This document shows positions 13,799 through 21,165 of a stretch of 21,165 bases of DNA, piece by piece. Numbering within the stretch: position 1 is the stretch's first letter; each line of letters starts with the position of its first letter. Below the pieces are notes generated by a model. It did no database searches, was not told where the DNA came from, and saw only the letters and a program-made list of their open reading frames with translations. This DNA comes from CAZOWL01 sp964583605 (lineage in GTDB: Bacteria > Pseudomonadota > Gammaproteobacteria > Chromatiales > Chromatiaceae), in contig CAZOWL010000078.1 in NCBI GenBank assembly GCA_964583605.1, positions 1 to 21,165 of the forward strand. Direction: 5' to 3'. The translations under genes were made by a program, and so were the position numbers.

Positions 13799-15181
13799 TC
13801 ATCGGTAGCTCCAAATCCAATCGCGCGCGCTGGAGTGCATGTTGCTGCCTTCCTGCATCTTGTCCTTGGGGAAACTCCAGGTCACCGGCCCCGTCTGAAC
13901 GAGCGCTCGCCCGGGATCGCCGAGGCGCCGGCCGTAGCGCAGCAGCTGGATGAGGTCCGAGCTGACCACCGGATTACTGGTGAAGTACGAATGCCCGAAG
14001 AAATCCGTGCGCTTGCCTTCATAGGTGATCAGGTCGATCTTTCTGAGCCTTGCCAGGAATTCCTGTGCGCCGGGCTCGAGGTCTTCGGCCGTAATTTGAC
14101 CGAGGCGGTAGCGACTGCGAAACAGGATGCGTGCGACCAGGAGGGCGCGGTCCTCGGGAGAAGTATAGATGGTGAGCTTGCCCTGCAGCCCGCGTGGCAG
14201 GCGTTGCTCAGTCCAGGTACTCATGAGATCTGGGTCGGAGATATAGGCGGTGATCCGCTGCGCGGCGATCTCCATGTCGACGTCCGGTGAGAAAAACACT
14301 AGTTCGCCGATCTTTAGGCTCTCGAACGGGTCCCGACCCGCCGCGATGCTCTCAATCAGCAGCTGGTGCGCTGCCTCTAGCGTCAGGGCGGCCCCGCGGC
14401 TGTGTGCGAGTAGATGCACCCGCTCGACCGCTGGCTGGGAGGCGATCACGCGGATCGCCTTCTTCAGGTGATCGACCGAGTAGTCCGCCGACTCGGTGGT
14501 GTTGGTATAGGAGATGAGGAAGTTGCCAGTATGGGAAGCCGGCCAGGTGAAGAAGGCGCAGACTGGCTCACGGCCGAGGAAATGGCACAGCTCTGCGGCA
14601 GTGAACGCGGCGGTGGCGAAGGTCTCATTGAAACCATGAATGTAAAGGATGACCTCCTTCCTCGGGGAGACGGCAAGACGCCGCTCCAACTCCACCGCCA
14701 GGGCCCTGCTGGCGCGATCATGGTCTCCTTGAGCGCTGGGATCGCGGATCACGCCTCCATTCGGCAATGCCTGGATCTGATACGGCTCGCGCGGATAGGT
14801 AGCGATCTCCAATACAGTCCCAAGCTCCAGCGTAATCGGGCGCGTCCGCGCGCCGAGCCGGCTCTGCGTCTCAAGCTCCTCCCACGTGAGGGGTGGCTCC
14901 AAGTCGACCCTTGCCGAGCCGAAGGCGACGCGCCGTCCACGCGACTCGCCATACGGCAGGCCAAGCTCTTCCTCTTGCGGGGTCGACTCGCCGCGATCGG
15001 TGACGTAGAAGAGGTCGATCCCCGTCGCTCCCACGCCCCGCTCATCGAACACCGGAGGCCCCCCGGCCTGCTGGTAGAGCAGTGGCGTCGGCATCAGCTC
15101 GCGCGCCTTGGTGGCACAACCCGCCGCTGTGAGCACGGCAGTGATACAGACGGCGATGCGCACCCTCGTGCCAGGTGTCAT
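13799..15181 (-). CDS. DUF900-type alpha/beta-hydrolase lipoprotein
   Basis: A 460-residue secreted esterase/lipase-like protein anchored by lipid: ATG with GGGAG 5 nt upstream, then a signal ending AVLTAAGC (lipobox Cys22). The alpha/beta-hydrolase core shows ILYIHGFNETF (oxyanion-side HG, residues 182-183), FFTWPASHTG, the nucleophile elbow LLAHSRGAAL (Ser261), VFFSPDVDME (Asp300 the likely acid) and DFFGHSYFTSNP (His397 the likely base). This order and spacing fit the DUF900 group of uncharacterised hydrolases, in which AHSxG often replaces GxSxG. The catalytic set looks complete, so the enzyme should be active at the periplasmic face of a membrane. It may act on lipids or peptidoglycan-linked esters, which is inference. 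The next gene upstream on this strand is another lipoprotein, 343 bp away, so an operon is uncertain. Confidence 0.88.
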   Translation of the reverse strand: MTPGTRVRIAVCITAVLTAAGCATKARELMPTPLLYQQAGGPPVFDERGVGATGIDLFYVTDRGESTPQEEELGLPYGESRGRRVAFGSARVDLEPPLTWEELETQSRLGARTRPITLELGTVLEIATYPREPYQIQALPNGGVIRDPSAQGDHDRASRALAVELERRLAVSPRKEVILYIHGFNETFATAAFTAAELCHFLGREPVCAFFTWPASHTGNFLISYTNTTESADYSVDHLKKAIRVIASQPAVERVHLLAHSRGAALTLEAAHQLLIESIAAGRDPFESLKIGELVFFSPDVDMEIAAQRITAYISDPDLMSTWTEQRLPRGLQGKLTIYTSPEDRALLVARILFRSRYRLGQITAEDLEPGAQEFLARLRKIDLITYEGKRTDFFGHSYFTSNPVVSSDLIQLLRYGRRLGDPGRALVQTGPVTWSFPKDKMQEGSNMHSSARDWIWSYR

Positions 15182-15524
15182 GAGTGCTCCCGAAGACAGC
15201 TCTTGGACAGTCGACTATCAGCGGCGGCCCTGTGACGTCGGGAGCCCGTTCACGGCCAATTCGATGCCCCGCCGTCGCCCGAATTAGGCCCCAAGGATTT
15301 CACGGTCTAAACCTGGAGTAGCACGGCAGGCGATAGAGGTACTCGGTCAAGGAACGCCTGATGGGGCATGGGCGGTCGTCAAGAAATGCGTTATTGCTTC
15401 CGCCTGCCACAATTCGGTGCTGCACTGGCCGCCCCTGTGTTGCGGGCCGATGGCGGGGCTTGTTTTCCCCAGGCGGTTTCCAGCCGGCCGTTTGGGCGCT
15501 GGGTCTTGTCCACCGGACCATCGA
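15182..15524. other. Intergenic region, nothing recognised
   Basis: These 343 bases separate two minus-strand lipoprotein genes. Translation of all frames gives no recognisable domain, and I saw no convincing promoter, terminator or insertion-sequence end. A short minus-strand stretch with YLYRLPCYSRF is open but unidentifiable. Confidence 0.4.
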
Positions 15525-16190
15525 TCAACGCGGAGCGTCGGTGCCGCCGCCCGCCTCGCCGCCCGCGGCTTGACCCGCGGCGAGGTCCTCCGACTCGGGG
15601 TGCGGTGCCGCCCGCCGGCCTGTCCTGCTTTCCTCCATCCCCGCGAGCACGGTCTCGACCGCGGCGAAGAACCGCTGGTAGAACTCCCGGTCGCCAATGG
15701 TCTCCTCGCCGGTCTTCACCATGGAGTCGGCGCTCTGGCCGATGGGCAGCGACACCGAGCCGAAGGCGGCTAGGCCGACGCTCGCTGCACCGCTCGATTT
15801 CTTGACGTTGTAGGTGCTGAGCAGCCCGTTGGCATACAGCGTTGCGCCCTCGGCGTCGGCCGCGCATACCACGCTCATCTCGACGAACGTGCTGCGATCT
15901 GACTCGCTTCGGTAGGCCTTGCGGCCCTTGACGGTCGCGCCCTCCGCAGGCTCCACCAGATAGCCGTCACCGAGGAGCGCGCGGCGCGCCCCTTCGCAGG
16001 CCATCCCGGCGTCGACGGCGACCTCGCGCTGGTAAGGGCTGTCCGGCACGAAGCTCTCCTTCGTGTAGCGCATTGGGGAGGGCGCGCAACCGCTCCACGC
16101 GAGCACGCAGCCGAGCAAGAACGCCAAGCCGAGCGGGCGACTCGGGCGAGAACCAAGCATGGGGTCCATGATCCTGCGCATCGTTACCAT
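15525..16190 (-). CDS. DUF2242-family lipoprotein
   Basis: A 221-residue predicted outer-envelope lipoprotein with a long signal (LGLAFLLGCVLAWSGC, lipobox WSGC). The body matches DUF2242 as I know it: CEGARRALLGDGYLV, a GRKAYRSES strand, FVEMSVVCA, then a stretch ending YNVKKSSGAASVGLAAFGSV and SLPIG, and a final EFYQRFFAAVETVL helix. After about residue 195 there is a low-complexity Gly/Ala/Glu tail without family character. The first codon is uncertain: ATGs at 16190, 16178, 16169 and 16160 are all in frame, and none has a strong, well-spaced ribosome-binding site. The longest is given. The function of DUF2242 proteins is unknown. Confidence 0.85.
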   Translation of the reverse strand: MVTMRRIMDPMLGSRPSRPLGLAFLLGCVLAWSGCAPSPMRYTKESFVPDSPYQREVAVDAGMACEGARRALLGDGYLVEPAEGATVKGRKAYRSESDRSTFVEMSVVCAADAEGATLYANGLLSTYNVKKSSGAASVGLAAFGSVSLPIGQSADSMVKTGEETIGDREFYQRFFAAVETVLAGMEESRTGRRAAPHPESEDLAAGQAAGGEAGGGTDAPR

Positions 16191-16634
16191 AAGGGATTCG
16201 CGAATTAGGTTCGCTCTACGACGGGCAAGGTACCGCCATGGTCGCTAGCCCGCGCTTTCAGCTGTCCATGATACCCCCGCCCGAGGGCCGCCGTTTGCCG
16301 CGCTGTCCGTCCGCCGCGCCACGACGCTCGCGAGCCAGCGCTGCTGCTCGGCACCGACCTGCTTATGCAGACGCTTCAAGGTGCCGATCATCGGATCGCC
16401 GCGTTGGATACCCTCGACGGAGCGTCGGCGCGCCATTCAGGCCTGGTTCAGGGTGACCACGCTAACCTGATCCCGGTTTGACGATGCACGGGGCAGCGCT
16501 GGTGAGCTGGTGTCCTTGCCGTTGCCTGCAAGGGGATTCGCCATGCTCGATTGTGTCCCATGGGGCAGCTCTCCAGCGTCTCGGTTCCCCGAGCAATCGC
16601 GGTTCTTCGTTGAGACAACTTGAGAGGAAACGCA
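16191..16634. other. Mostly intergenic region between divergent lipoprotein genes
   Basis: These 444 bases lie between two divergently transcribed lipoprotein genes and should contain promoters for both. I could not find a convincing -35/-10 pair. One short minus-strand frame (16245-16436) is coding-like and listed separately. The rest shows nothing recognisable. Confidence 0.35.
16245..16436 (-). CDS. Possible small basic protein, 63 aa, unknown
   Basis: Begins MARRRSVEGIQRGDP and contains a plausible amphipathic helix TLKRLHKQVGAEQQRWLASV. Most third codon positions are G or C, as in real genes here. The ribosome-binding site is poor (CAGG near the start), a stop in the same frame ends immediately before the ATG, and the tail (ANGGPRAGVSWTAESAG) looks unstructured. 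It may be the 3' remnant of a longer gene rather than an intact one. Confidence 0.28.
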   Translation of the reverse strand: MARRRSVEGIQRGDPMIGTLKRLHKQVGAEQQRWLASVVARRTDSAANGGPRAGVSWTAESAG

Positions 16635-17021
16635 ATGCGCTCGATGAAACCCAGCAGAATGGCATGCTTGTTGAGCATCGCCGCCCTCGTTGGCTGTTCG
16701 GCCCTCGAGACCTCGCCGCAGTACGCAGCCGGCAGCTTCGCCACCGAGGAGGAGCGCTATTGCCATGGCGTCGCGCAATACGAAGCCGATCGGGTCAAGC
16801 GCGAGAACTTGGCACAATCGGGCGTCGGCGCTGCGGCCGGCGCCGCGGTAGGTGGCTTGGTCGGCCGCAACCTCGAGCAAGATCGCACGATAGAGGGCGC
16901 AACGATCGGTGCCCTCGGCGGGGCGTCCGCCGCCTGCCTGGCCACCAAGGATGAGATGCTCAGGGCTTACGATACGGCGTATCGCAGGTGCATGGATGCA
17001 CGGCGGGCGCAATCCTGGTAG
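16635..17021 (+). CDS. Small glycine-zipper lipoprotein
   Basis: A 128-residue lipoprotein: ATG at 16635 with GAGAGG 7 nt upstream, signal SRMACLLSIAALVGCSALE with lipobox LVGC (Cys21). After a short soluble part (ATEEERYCHGVAQYEADRVK) comes a glycine-zipper segment, GVGAAAGAAVGGLVGRNLEQ then IEGATIGALGGASAACLA, which resembles the two-helix zippers of outer-membrane proteins of the 17-kDa antigen/YmgG type. Two further cysteines in the mature part (in YCHG and RRCMD) could pair. The in-frame TTG at 16620 is rejected because it precedes the ribosome-binding site. An envelope-integrity role is suggested by the family only. Confidence 0.8.
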   Translation: MRSMKPSRMACLLSIAALVGCSALETSPQYAAGSFATEEERYCHGVAQYEADRVKRENLAQSGVGAAAGAAVGGLVGRNLEQDRTIEGATIGALGGASAACLATKDEMLRAYDTAYRRCMDARRAQSW

Positions 17022-17271
17022 ATGAGGCAGCCGACTCGATCAGGGCCCGGGCAACTCGGGCTCTCCATTGCTCGCGTTCGCCCACCGATAGGGACCGGTG
17101 CCGGCCGCAGACGTGAACCATCGTGAGACTAGCGAGGGGTACATACACGTCGCCCGTCACCCGCAGGACTGGGTAAGATCCTCCCTGAGGCTCGCTTAGC
17201 GTGAGGAGGCAAATGGGCGTCGTGGCCGCCGAGGGCTCGACATCATCGCTACATGCCGAATTAGGGGTCAG

Positions 17272-18045
17272 ATGATCACCGATAGCCCAGATGCCGTCGC
17301 CAGCAGCTCGCGTTCCGCAGACTGGGATGCCGCAACCTATGACCGCTTGGCGGACCCCATGACGCGTTGGGGTAGGGCCGTGCTCGAACGCCTGCCTCTA
17401 GAGGGGCAGGAGCGGGTACTCGATGCTGGTTGTGGGTCGGGAAGGGTCACAGCCCATCTCTGCGAGCGACTGCCACGAGGAACTGTCGTCGCGCTCGACC
17501 TCTCCTGCGCGATGCTTGTGGAAGCGAGACGCAGACTCGCGCCGTTCGATGAGCGAGTGGTCTTCGTGCGTGCTGATCTCGCCCGATCCCTACCCGTGCA
17601 GGCCGTGGACGCGGTCTTCTCCACGGCGACCTTCCATTGGGTCCGCGACCATGATGCCCTGTTCGCGAACCTCGCCGCCGTCTTGCGGCCCGGAGGTCGG
17701 CTGGTTGCCCAATGCGGCGGTGCCGGCAACATCGAGCGGGTCCATGCTGCAGCCAGGGCAGCGGGCGTCGATCTTGATCCGACGCACTTCGCCACGCCGG
17801 CCGACACGGAGCGGAGGCTCGCCGCCGCCGGTTTCGCCGACGTCCAATGCTGGCTGCACCACGAGCCAACGAGCATCGCGCCCAGTGTGCGACTCGAGGC
17901 CTACCTGCGCACTGTCTGCCTGCGCGAGCACCTGGATATGCTGACCGCAGCCGACCGCGCACCCTTCCTGCGCGAGGTCGTCCGGCGGCTTGATCCGCCA
18001 GTGATCGACTATGTGCGACTCAACATCCTTGCTCGCCGGGCATGA
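17272..18045 (+). CDS. Class I SAM-dependent methyltransferase, Tam-like
   Basis: A 257-residue soluble methyltransferase with AGGGG 5 nt upstream of the ATG. SAM-binding motif I is VLDAGCGSGRVTAHL (residues 49-63). Motif II acidic residue lies in VVALDLSCAMLVEARRRL. The post-II segment is VVFVRADLARSLP, motif IV is AVDAVFSTATFHWVRDHDAL and motif VI-like is VLRPGGRLVAQCGG. The FHWV and early WDAATYDRLADP patterns and the size resemble trans-aconitate 2-methyltransferase and related small-molecule carboxyl or O-methyltransferases. The C-terminal third, which sets substrate choice, ends in VIDYVRLNILARRA. It is convergent with the ATP-grasp gene, with 134 bp between their stops, so they do not form an operon. 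The substrate is unknown. Confidence 0.9.
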   Translation: MITDSPDAVASSSRSADWDAATYDRLADPMTRWGRAVLERLPLEGQERVLDAGCGSGRVTAHLCERLPRGTVVALDLSCAMLVEARRRLAPFDERVVFVRADLARSLPVQAVDAVFSTATFHWVRDHDALFANLAAVLRPGGRLVAQCGGAGNIERVHAAARAAGVDLDPTHFATPADTERRLAAAGFADVQCWLHHEPTSIAPSVRLEAYLRTVCLREHLDMLTAADRAPFLREVVRRLDPPVIDYVRLNILARRA

Positions 18046-18179
18046 GCGACGGCCACACCGATGGTTTCAGCCGCCGCACCGCGCAGGCGGCATTCTCGAT
18101 CCCGCCGGCGCTTACCCTGTTGCGCGCGAGCTTTCTAAACGCGTCCCGGCAATCGGCGTGGCGCTGATCGCCATCGATA

Positions 18180-19211
18180 TCAAGCCGGCACCTCGAGGCG
18201 GCAGACGCGCGATACCTCGAGTAAGCGTGTGCCGACTGCGACCGGCGGCCGGTCCCCGGCGGGAAAGCCCTGCATCAGACCTTGGAGCGCCAGGTAGGGG
18301 AGATTGACCCCCGTCAACCCTGTGTAACCGATTCCACCCGAGAAACGCGGATTGATCTCGAGCAGCCGCAGCCCACTCCTGCCTCCGCGGAACTGGACGT
18401 TGAACAGTCCGCGCAGACCGAGCACTGCGGTCATCTCGGCGACAGCGCGCTCGATGGCGGGGATTGCGACGATCCGCTGTCCGTAGGCACCGGTCAGGGC
18501 CTTCTCGCGCTGGACGAGCGCGACGAGCCGCTGCCCGTCGCCGACGGCGTCGACGCTGTACTCCGGGCCGTCGAGGTACTCCATCAGCAGCAGGGGCCGA
18601 AACTGCCCCGCTGATTGGAGAAGCCGATGTAGGCTCTGCAGGTCGACCGCGTGCAGCGCCCCCTGCAGCCAGAGCTCCAGGCCGCTGCGCTGCTCGTCAA
18701 TGATCCGGAAGCCGACCCCGTTGACGTCTTCCGCCGGCTTGACGCAGAGGATCGGGTGGACGGCGCGCAGCGCCGCGTACGCGGCCTCGAGCTCGGCCGC
18801 CGCCGTGAGGCAGCGATGCGCCGGTGGTGGTACCGGGAACGCTTGCGCCTGGTCGTAGAAGCGCCCCTTGTCGCGCAGCAGCGCAAGCGTATCGGCCTCA
18901 GCCACGGCGAGGACTTGCACACCCAAGGCGGCAAAGCGCGTCCCGTGTTGGGCGAGGAGCTCGGCGGCATTGCCCGGCCAGAGGGCATCGACGCGATGCT
19001 CCCGGCAGATGGCGAGACAATACTCGACATAGTCCGCATCGCTCAGACCGGCGGGCTCCAAGGCCCATTCGTCGGCCAAGCCGAAGCCGGGGAAGCCAGG
19101 CTGGGGGTGCGTGCAGAAGAGCCGATACGCACGCGTCGTGTCTCCCTGTCGGATCAGCTCGAAGAGCGCGCGTACATTAGAGAAGGTCCGATTGAACCAG
19201 ATGCGGCACAT
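18180..19211 (-). CDS. ATP-grasp-fold ligase-like protein
   Basis: A 343-residue ATP-grasp enzyme when started at the ATG at 19211 (MCRIWFNRTFSNV); a start at 19268 would add an Arg-rich 19 residues that look untranslated. The N-terminal pre-grasp part includes YRLFCTHPQPGFPGFGLADE and an LWPGNAAELL segment. The nucleotide region is ILCVKPAEDVNGVGFRII (Lys plus glycine-rich loop). The hinge is LLLMEYLDGPEYSVDAVGDG. The metal-binding end is LRLLEINPRFSGGIGYTGLTG (Glu and Asn ligands). These fit the carbamoyl-phosphate-synthase-like ATP-grasp group, which joins a carboxylate, through an acyl phosphate, to an amine or thiol. Related stand-alone genes are linked to peptide-like metabolites and to Ter-type stress clusters, but no such partners are adjacent. 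The substrate is unknown. Confidence 0.85.
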   Translation of the reverse strand: MCRIWFNRTFSNVRALFELIRQGDTTRAYRLFCTHPQPGFPGFGLADEWALEPAGLSDADYVEYCLAICREHRVDALWPGNAAELLAQHGTRFAALGVQVLAVAEADTLALLRDKGRFYDQAQAFPVPPPAHRCLTAAAELEAAYAALRAVHPILCVKPAEDVNGVGFRIIDEQRSGLELWLQGALHAVDLQSLHRLLQSAGQFRPLLLMEYLDGPEYSVDAVGDGQRLVALVQREKALTGAYGQRIVAIPAIERAVAEMTAVLGLRGLFNVQFRGGRSGLRLLEINPRFSGGIGYTGLTGVNLPYLALQGLMQGFPAGDRPPVAVGTRLLEVSRVCRLEVPA

Positions 19212-19542
19212 CAGATAGCCACCCAGACCGCGGAGAAAGCGGACGGATCGGCAGCGGCCGCGAAGCACAGGTCCTACCCGATTTGCCCCGATCCGCGGTG
19301 CAGAGCGGTGCGCGCCCGATGGCCGGGCGGCCCGCTTGCTCCGAGTAGCCTCGGACAGCGAGGGTCAGCCGATACTGATGGACAGCGACAAGCATACTGC
19401 TGTGCTCGCTTCGCGGCCAGCCTGTCTGAGCGGCTGATCGGGGTCGAGGTCGTGATCGCCCAGCTCCTGCGGAGCTCATCGATCAGTTGCCTTATTGATC
19501 AGCAGCGGCGCAGCCATTCCGTGCATAGCCGTAACCTGCGCC
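19212..19542. other. Gap upstream of the ATP-grasp gene
   Basis: About 330 bases between the ATP-grasp start and the end of the TraD fragment. It should hold the ATP-grasp promoter, but no clear -35/-10 pair is seen on the minus strand. A minus-strand piece near 19340-19480 is open in several frames with no recognisable product; it could be more mobile-element debris. Confidence 0.4.
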
Positions 19543-19818
19543 TTACCGCAGTGCGATGAGGTTGTTGATGTTGCCGAGCACCTCACGGGCCTTGGCCTCG
19601 CTGCCGGTGCGCGCGACAAAGTCGGCGCAGGTCTGGGTGGCCACCTCGGGCGACAAGAGCGGCCCCAGGTCCGCCGAGGTCAGCATGTTCAGGATCGGCA
19701 TCAGCGAGGCGATCATCTTGGAGAAGTGCACCCGCTCGTGCTCGAAGAGGCTTAAGAGCCCCTCGACGACGGTCGAGGGATGGTGCGTGCTCACCTGTTC
19801 GCGATAGTCGCGGAGCAG
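19543..19818 (-). pseudogene. traD: Internally deleted fragment of a TraD-type conjugative coupling protein
   Basis: The minus-strand frame reads SLLRDYREQV, then STVVEGLLSLFEHERVHFSK, MIASLMPILNMLTSADLGPL, LSPE, directly followed by VATQTCADFVARTGSEAKAR, EVLGNINNLIALR and a stop. Both parts belong to the type IV coupling ATPase TraD of integrating conjugative elements (SXT/PFGI-1-like class). In intact proteins about 100 residues, including the Walker B block (VDEAAE), separate LLSPD from VATQT. The join lies at 19644/19645 and stays in frame. The protein also ends at ALR, where the native chain would continue. A GTG at 19794 without a ribosome-binding site is the only late start, so expression is doubtful. 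It begins within a few bases of the CHAD gene's stop. This is best read as debris of a lost integrative element. Confidence 0.78.
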
Positions 19819-19820
19819 AC

Positions 19821-20771
19821 TTAGGGGGTGACCAAATCGGGCTCATGGGTGGCTTGGGGGTCCGCCTCCTTTTCGCTGCGCCAGGCTCGCCAGTAGGCCC
19901 CGAGCCGTCCGGTGAAACGTTTGGGCTTCTCGGTGTAGAGCCGGGCTCCAAGCCAGCGGGCCTTGAGGCGGAGCTCCACCTGGCGCTGATTGGCCAGGTC
20001 GATCATGCTCTGCACTGTCCCCTCGTCGCCGAAGTGCTCGGGGTTTTCGGTCAATGTCTCACGCAGAATGGCCAGATCATGGTCGTCGCCCAAGTAAGTG
20101 GACAATTGGTCGGCCTCGTCGCGCCGCTCTTTCACCGGTCCGGGCCAGACGTTGGCCAACAGGCGCATGTGGTACCAGTGATATTTGGCTCGTTTGCGCC
20201 ACTCGTGGAAGTTCTCGCTGGTCGGATCTTCATAGGCCGCCTGCATGGCATCACAGCCGCGTCGGTAGGTCTTGGTCAGGCCACCTTCGACGGCTTCAAA
20301 GCCATTGTCCGGAAGATGCCAGATGCTGACGCGCTTGCGGCCTTCTTGCATACGCTCCAGGAGCTCGTGGAGTTGTCCCTGCAAGCCGATTTCATCCTCG
20401 GTGACCTGCTTGCGACGGCGGGTCAACTGGCGCCGGATTGGGGCGAACGCACTCCGCCGGATCTGGTCGCCAAAATATTGCATTAATGTGTCGTAGGTCT
20501 CGATGATCGATTGGGCGTCACGAACATAGGACAGCATCCGTGCGGAGTCGCGATACCAGTCATTCTCCAAGTCGTAGGCACCTTCCATCTGCGGACGCAC
20601 GAGCCGAATCAAGCCACGTATCTTCTTGCACCGCTTGCGGACCTGGTGGACGGTCTCGTGGCCGTCCAGTTGCGTGTCCTTGACTTCATCAATCGCCTTG
20701 TCGATCTGCTCGCGGGCGATGCGCCGGACCGCTTCTTGCGGGTTCTCCGTGATCTCAATGCGGTAGGCCAT
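19821..20771 (-). CDS. CHAD-domain protein
   Basis: A 316-residue, highly charged helical protein without signal peptide. It shows the two-lobed CHAD pattern. Lobe one has HETVHQVRKRCKKIRGLIRL followed by VRPQ, and later a DLENDWYRDSARMLSYVRDA segment. Lobe two has NFHEWRKRAKYHWYHMRLL and ADQLSTYLGDDHDLAILRET. The conserved His with Arg/Lys runs line a basic channel known to bind inorganic polyphosphate; CHAD proteins are found at polyphosphate granules. No CYTH triphosphatase domain is fused or adjacent, so this is the stand-alone form. The ATG at 20771 follows a purine-rich GAGAGA. The native C-terminus seems to end at HEPDLVTP, and the TraD fragment starts immediately after the stop. Confidence 0.9.
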   Translation of the reverse strand: MAYRIEITENPQEAVRRIAREQIDKAIDEVKDTQLDGHETVHQVRKRCKKIRGLIRLVRPQMEGAYDLENDWYRDSARMLSYVRDAQSIIETYDTLMQYFGDQIRRSAFAPIRRQLTRRRKQVTEDEIGLQGQLHELLERMQEGRKRVSIWHLPDNGFEAVEGGLTKTYRRGCDAMQAAYEDPTSENFHEWRKRAKYHWYHMRLLANVWPGPVKERRDEADQLSTYLGDDHDLAILRETLTENPEHFGDEGTVQSMIDLANQRQVELRLKARWLGARLYTEKPKRFTGRLGAYWRAWRSEKEADPQATHEPDLVTP

Positions 20772-21165
20772 TCTCGGTCTCTCTCTAGTTCAGCGCAGAT
20801 CGTTCAGTGCTGATGAATAAGCAAGCACCGTGCCGCGGTCCGTGCACGAACTTGATGCTGCCGCGGCAAGCTGGCGAAGATCGGAAAGTCCGTCAACGGC
20901 CGGGGTGCACGGCCCGCTCGAGCACCGGCCGGCACGCCTGCTTGGTCAATGCCAGCCACCAATGCGGCAAAACCCCAGCGGCTTGGCCGCAGCCAGACAC
21001 CTGTGTGGTCCCATTCGAGGAAGCCCGTATGTTGTCTCTCACTTTCTTTCACCGGTCGTTTCTCACGTTGTTTCGCGCTGAATGCTTGCGGTGTTCCCGC
21101 GCTGGTCACCCCGGTGAGGGAGAGCTGGAAAGTGGACGAGTGTGAGGCGAGTGGTGATCGCTGTC
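20772..21165. other. Right-edge non-coding stretch
   Basis: Several frames stay open for 80-110 codons on both strands, but their composition is Arg/Pro/Ser-rich and none shows a domain. The CHAD promoter should lie at the left end of this stretch; no clear -35/-10 pair was seen. A GTG at 21142 opens a plus-strand frame (MRRVVIAV) that runs off the edge after 8 codons, too short to call. Confidence 0.4.

Noticed and set aside
18046..18179. Possible coding continuation after the methyltransferase, with VARELSKRVPAIGVALIAID in one frame
   Set aside because: It is short, has no start of its own and I recognise no family; it may be chance in a convergent gap.
18651..19559. A 302-codon plus-strand frame opposite the ATP-grasp gene
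   Set aside because: It lacks any recognisable motif and the opposite strand encodes a clear ATP-grasp protein.
21142..21165. A GTG-initiated frame running off the right edge
   Set aside because: Eight codons are too few to support a gene call.
1..21165. CRISPR arrays, tRNA or rRNA genes, complete insertion sequences
   Set aside because: No regularly spaced repeats, cloverleaf sequences or intact transposase genes were seen on reading through both strands.

Overview
This is a high-GC bacterial chromosome segment dominated by membrane transport genes and envelope lipoproteins. Family content (SulP carriers, an RND adaptor/permease pair, a DUF2242 lipoprotein, a CHAD protein, a TraD-type coupling-protein fragment) and strong G/C preference at third codon positions point to a gammaproteobacterium. 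A Chromatiales-like sulfur or polyphosphate-storing lineage would fit, but that is inference. No rRNA, tRNA, CRISPR array or intact insertion sequence was seen.

Left part (1-4900): a truncated addiction-module antitoxin-like gene runs off the left edge. Next is a decayed sigma-54-dependent activator (611-1620). It keeps its GAF-like N-terminus, GAFTGA loop, Walker B and Fis-type helix-turn-helix, but has lost the Walker A block, sensor II and native stop codon. A DauA-like SulP carrier lies convergent to it. A small one-helix membrane protein and a TetR/AcrR repressor follow on the minus strand.

Centre (4850-13234): a good sigma-70 promoter with an embedded inverted repeat lies between tetR and a divergent RND pair (lipoprotein adaptor, then permease, ATGA overlap), a classic TetR-controlled efflux arrangement but without an outer-membrane channel gene. 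Downstream on the same strand come a small conserved-looking soluble protein, a second unrelated SulP/STAS carrier, and an aspartate:alanine-exchanger-family (YidE/YbjL) transporter with paired RCK_C domains.

Right part (13235-21165): a frameshifted 3' remnant of a succinylglutamate desuccinylase/aspartoacylase-like gene, a DUF900-type alpha/beta-hydrolase lipoprotein, a DUF2242 lipoprotein, a glycine-zipper lipoprotein, a SAM methyltransferase convergent with an ATP-grasp enzyme, and finally an internally deleted TraD (type IV coupling protein) fragment abutting the 3' end of a CHAD-domain gene. The right-hand 390 bases hold nothing recognisable.

The most notable theme is genome decay by internal deletion. 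The sigma-54 activator and the TraD fragment each join conserved blocks that are normally far apart. An 8-bp triplication and a frameshifted hydrolase remnant lie in the same window. I found no convincing undescribed multi-gene system. The best leads are the uncharacterised 94-aa protein beside the second SulP gene, and the ATP-grasp enzyme.
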